Positions 61,070 to 64,000 of a stretch of DNA of 64,000 bases are shown here, in pieces. Origin of the DNA: Acanthaster planci. Taxonomy: Eukaryota > Echinodermata > Asteroidea > Valvatida > Acanthasteridae. Location of the stretch: positions 669,453-733,452 of the forward strand of contig NW_019091421.1 in assembly GCF_001949145.1 (NCBI RefSeq). The letters run 5' to 3'. The stretch's first letter is position 1. Each line of letters begins with the position of its first letter. The translations under genes were made by a program, and so were the position numbers. A model generated the notes under the pieces. That model ran no database searches and was not told where the DNA came from. It saw only the letters and a program-made list of their open reading frames with translations.

Positions 61070-63214
61070 AAGAAATAAACGATTTTGAACGATTTCATTT
61101 CCCTTTCTAAACCGACAAAAGTCTGTAAAAAATCTCCAATTTTAGCTTCAAACTTGAAAAAGCAACACAACGATAATTATATCTTCCATCTTTTGCCCCA
61201 CCCAACTTGAACGTTCGTCCCCCTAAAATTTGGTTGAGGATCTGCTTTCGTTCGCTTGTTATAGGGCCTATACTCGAACGATATACCATCTTTGTCAAAA
61301 CTAGAAACACTAAAAAGTGTTTAAATCCGAGGGAAGGCTCCAGATGGTTTATATTTAAATTCTTACTAGTATTTAGTTTATTAATAAAAATTACTCGCTC
61401 AGTTTGGCTCTAGGCCCCCCTAACGTTCGTCCCTCTAACTTTCTTTGATAATTTAAACAATGATGAAAAAAATGATCTAAGTGGAAGATCAGTATCATCA
61501 AGACATCCACTATCCAGCCAGTATTACGTTTATATCAAAGCTAAAATTCAACTATGGTCAGGTAAAAAAAATACATGTACCAGGGTTTCCCCGTGCAGGC
61601 AATAATGTCACATAAATTCTGTTCAGTATACAGTACTCAACATCACTTTCAATACGGTACTCACTGCAGTGTGGACATCGGCGATGACACTGCTCACTGC
61701 TTTCTCCTTTTCTCCCGTTCTCAGCTAAATGCCGGGACACGTGTATCTTCGTCCGTACTCTGCGTACATGTATATTTATGACATGCATGGTATTTCCAGT
61801 CACCATTTCAACGATATGCTACCACCCACGTGCTGAATTTTCCAATGCCGTCAGTTATTACCCGCCATGTTGAAAATGAACCACGTGACTGGAAGTGACC
61901 ACGCAACTGTTCTCAAACAACGCGGAGTGCAGCCTTTAGCCTTTCGTGTTGTTGTAAACGGGCTTATAAGTCTTAAAAGGACTGCAAAATTTGCCGTTTG
62001 CGAACTGAAGAACGCTTGTAGGTTCAATTAAGCACCACAGACGAGTTCAGCATTTCAGTCACGTGATAATGTGTCAAACCAAGGCTGTGCTTGTCTGCGG
62101 ACGGATACGGCTGTTTAACGTAACGTGTGCAGGGAAAAAAAGCCGTAGCCCCAAAAAAATATACCCAATTATGACATCGCCCTGCCCCTAAAGTGGCCAC
62201 GGCAGCAGTGACTCGCGTCTAGTCGTTTTCACGTGCTTGGGTGTGGAACAGAAGGTTAGCAACTGAACGAGATGTCTCCTATCAAACAATACCATTCATT
62301 TACCCAAATCACATGATCCATTTTGAAAGCACGCCCGCACATATGAAGCAAGATAAGGCGGACAGAGAGAACCCCCCTTGCTTTGTGTTGGTCATTGTTT
62401 CACTGGAATCTGAGGAATTCTTTTCAGACATCTGGGGGGGTTGTGTGTTAGGTAACAATAGTCTATAGAGTGTGTATAGCGATTGGAAATGTTGGGGGGG
62501 ACCCCTCACTCTCATTTTTGATGGATATACACCCGCACCGACTACTGGTAGGAAAATGAGGACCCTAGCAGACTGCTCTTTCCCTAATTTGCCAACTTGT
62601 CAAACTATATGTCAAACTATATCTCACCGTCTAAAACAAAAGAATAATCCACTGTGTTGTGTTCAAAATATTACGTTTTCAAAATACCTGAAAACCCACA
62701 AAGTTGCTAAATACTCAATGAAATTACAAACCCTCGATGGGGAGAATGTACACATTGAGGCAAAACCCTACACCAAGCAAAGATAGTGTATTTCTACAGA
62801 CTTTGACCGACTGCCCACCAAGTGCGGATGGGGGGGGGCAAAGGGAACCCCCCCAAGATGATATTTTCCCTTAATATCTTCAAAGTGAAGGTATTAAGGG
62901 TCTTCTATGGAGGTTGTTTTGTATGGACAGAGCCATTTGTTCAGGAAACTTTCTGAGCAGCCACTTGATTGACGTTTAATTGACTTAACCATGGTGCGCT
63001 CAGTTAATGCGGAAGTGTACGGGGATGCTTACTTGTCCGCCTCCCCCCCCCCGATAGCGGGCAATACGAGAGCTCTATTGAATACTCTTGCACTGTCAAT
63101 TTCGTGGAATTCGTAAGTTGTATTTCTGTTGCCGTCGTTGTTACTTGTTTTCATCGTTGTTATCATCAGCGTCCCATTTTTCCTGCGGCACACAGTCTAA
63201 TTAATGCTCTCAAA
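61070..63214. other. Intergenic sequence before the last exon
   Basis: I see no supported gene or repeat family here. Several C and G runs occur (near 62490, 62830 and 63045). Confidence 0.4.
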
Positions 63215-63531
63215 ATGCTTCCAATAGAGCCAGATGATGTTTATCTACCGACAGTTCTTCCCTTGCCAGCGTGCCTACCGTTGACCTCACCGATGCGCCT
63301 GCGGATGCTCTTGGCCTGTGTCTCTGGCCTGTCTCTATCGGTCGTGTTGGTAACCCTGTCGGTTGTGCGATATTTCTGGGATTTTCATGACCGTCACCAG
63401 TTGGGGCTCGGCTTGGCGGCCAGGACGCGGGACTACAGCGGCAGTGGGCTTTACGACGGGAGGTTGGAAAAGTTCATCCGCCGGGAGAGATGGACCGAGG
63501 TCAGGCTGAAGTGTAAGACCGTCTGTAGCAA
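63215..63531 (+). CDS. Possible first coding exon of a single-pass (type II) membrane protein
   Basis: An open frame from ATG 63215 ends in AGCAA followed by GTAAGC, a good donor, after 105 full codons plus 2 bases. It encodes a short N-terminal tail, then Arg residues (MRLRM) followed by a hydrophobic stretch of about 22 residues (LLACVSGLSLSVVLVTLSVV), then a polar basic segment ending near VRLKCKTVC. Arg before the hydrophobic stretch suits a signal anchor with the C-terminus in the lumen, as in Golgi glycosyl- and sulfotransferases, but no family motif is present. The next exon would lie beyond 64000. The frame stays open upstream without ATG to 63104, so the start is uncertain. Confidence 0.4.
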
Positions 63532-64000
63532 GTAAGCGCATAGTTCATTTTTTTCTGTCCGTTTTTGGACACTGTAAGCCAGTTTATAACTTAAAAAAAA
63601 ACCTAGAGTCCTGAGTTGAGGAACTTGAGGATGCAATGGTTTGAAGGTAATTACGGTGGGGAATTGATTTGATAAAATTATGACCAAAACGATCTCAGCG
63701 AAAAAAGGAAGCCAGAATCTCAGCGGGTTTGAAGCAGAGTTCTCTGATTTTTGTTTGTTTCATGTCGCATCCGTAACCCCCAACTCTACCGTGCTTGCTA
63801 ATTTCGTGCCCTTGACAATCACATATTTTCCCAAGCATAAGAACCCCCCATTGTACCATTCACAGGATACCTAACGGGTTTTGCCCTTATCCGAAACCCG
63901 TAATTAAAATTAACATCTCTCCGACGCAAAGTACATCTTAAAAATTGTTAAATTCTGTTGGTCATTTGCACAGGCGATTAGGAGGCACCTGCGTCCCTCT

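Noticed and set aside
1-64000. CRISPR arrays, operons, bacterial mobile systems
   Set aside because: The window is intron-rich animal DNA; the tandem repeats seen lack the regular repeat-spacer pattern of CRISPR.

Overview
The window looks like draft genomic sequence from an invertebrate animal, probably marine. Coding sequence is split into many short exons with clean GT..AG borders. Introns and spacers are full of short inverted-repeat transposons and tRNA-derived SINEs. Two N gaps and one single-N junction mark assembly joins. The proteins clearly match animal families, but I could not settle the phylum; a deuterostome such as an echinoderm, hemichordate or amphioxus is a guess.

Three multi-exon genes and the start of a fourth can be read. 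(1) From 505 to 11256 on the plus strand lie 17 phase-compatible exons of a large alpha-helical repeat protein; its 5' end is outside the window. I do not recognise it firmly; the meiotic protein MEI1 is a weak candidate. (2) From 40136 down to 18122 on the minus strand is a complete exportin-6 gene (XPO6): 25 exons, 1159 codons, exact phase throughout. It includes a 60 bp micro-exon and a first exon whose only coding content is the ATG. (3) From 41929 to 56328 on the plus strand is a complete UBE2O gene, a hybrid E2/E3 ubiquitin-conjugating enzyme: 19 exons, 1612 codons, active-site Cys around residue 1449. It is longer than vertebrate UBE2O because of three enlarged linker exons. (4) Near 63215 to 63531 is a possible first exon of a single-pass membrane protein.

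Layout: gene 1 and XPO6 converge on a 6.9 kb repeat-bearing spacer (11257-18121). XPO6 and UBE2O are head to head, with 1.8 kb between start codons (40137-41928). The 6.9 kb after UBE2O holds its probable 3' UTR and no convincing gene. XPO6 (nuclear export of profilin-actin) and UBE2O (quality control and regulatory ubiquitination) are housekeeping functions with no known joint pathway; their adjacency may only mean a shared promoter region.

The most interesting structures are in the repeats. A hAT-type miniature element landed two bases inside an intron of gene 1 and now supplies part of the splice donor. A tandem array seems to derive from the 3' end of an exon plus its donor. A GC-rich palindromic minisatellite follows gene 1. 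Several MITE families show recognisable target-site duplications. UBE2O carries lineage-specific linker expansions. I saw no CRISPR array, operon or bacterial-type system.
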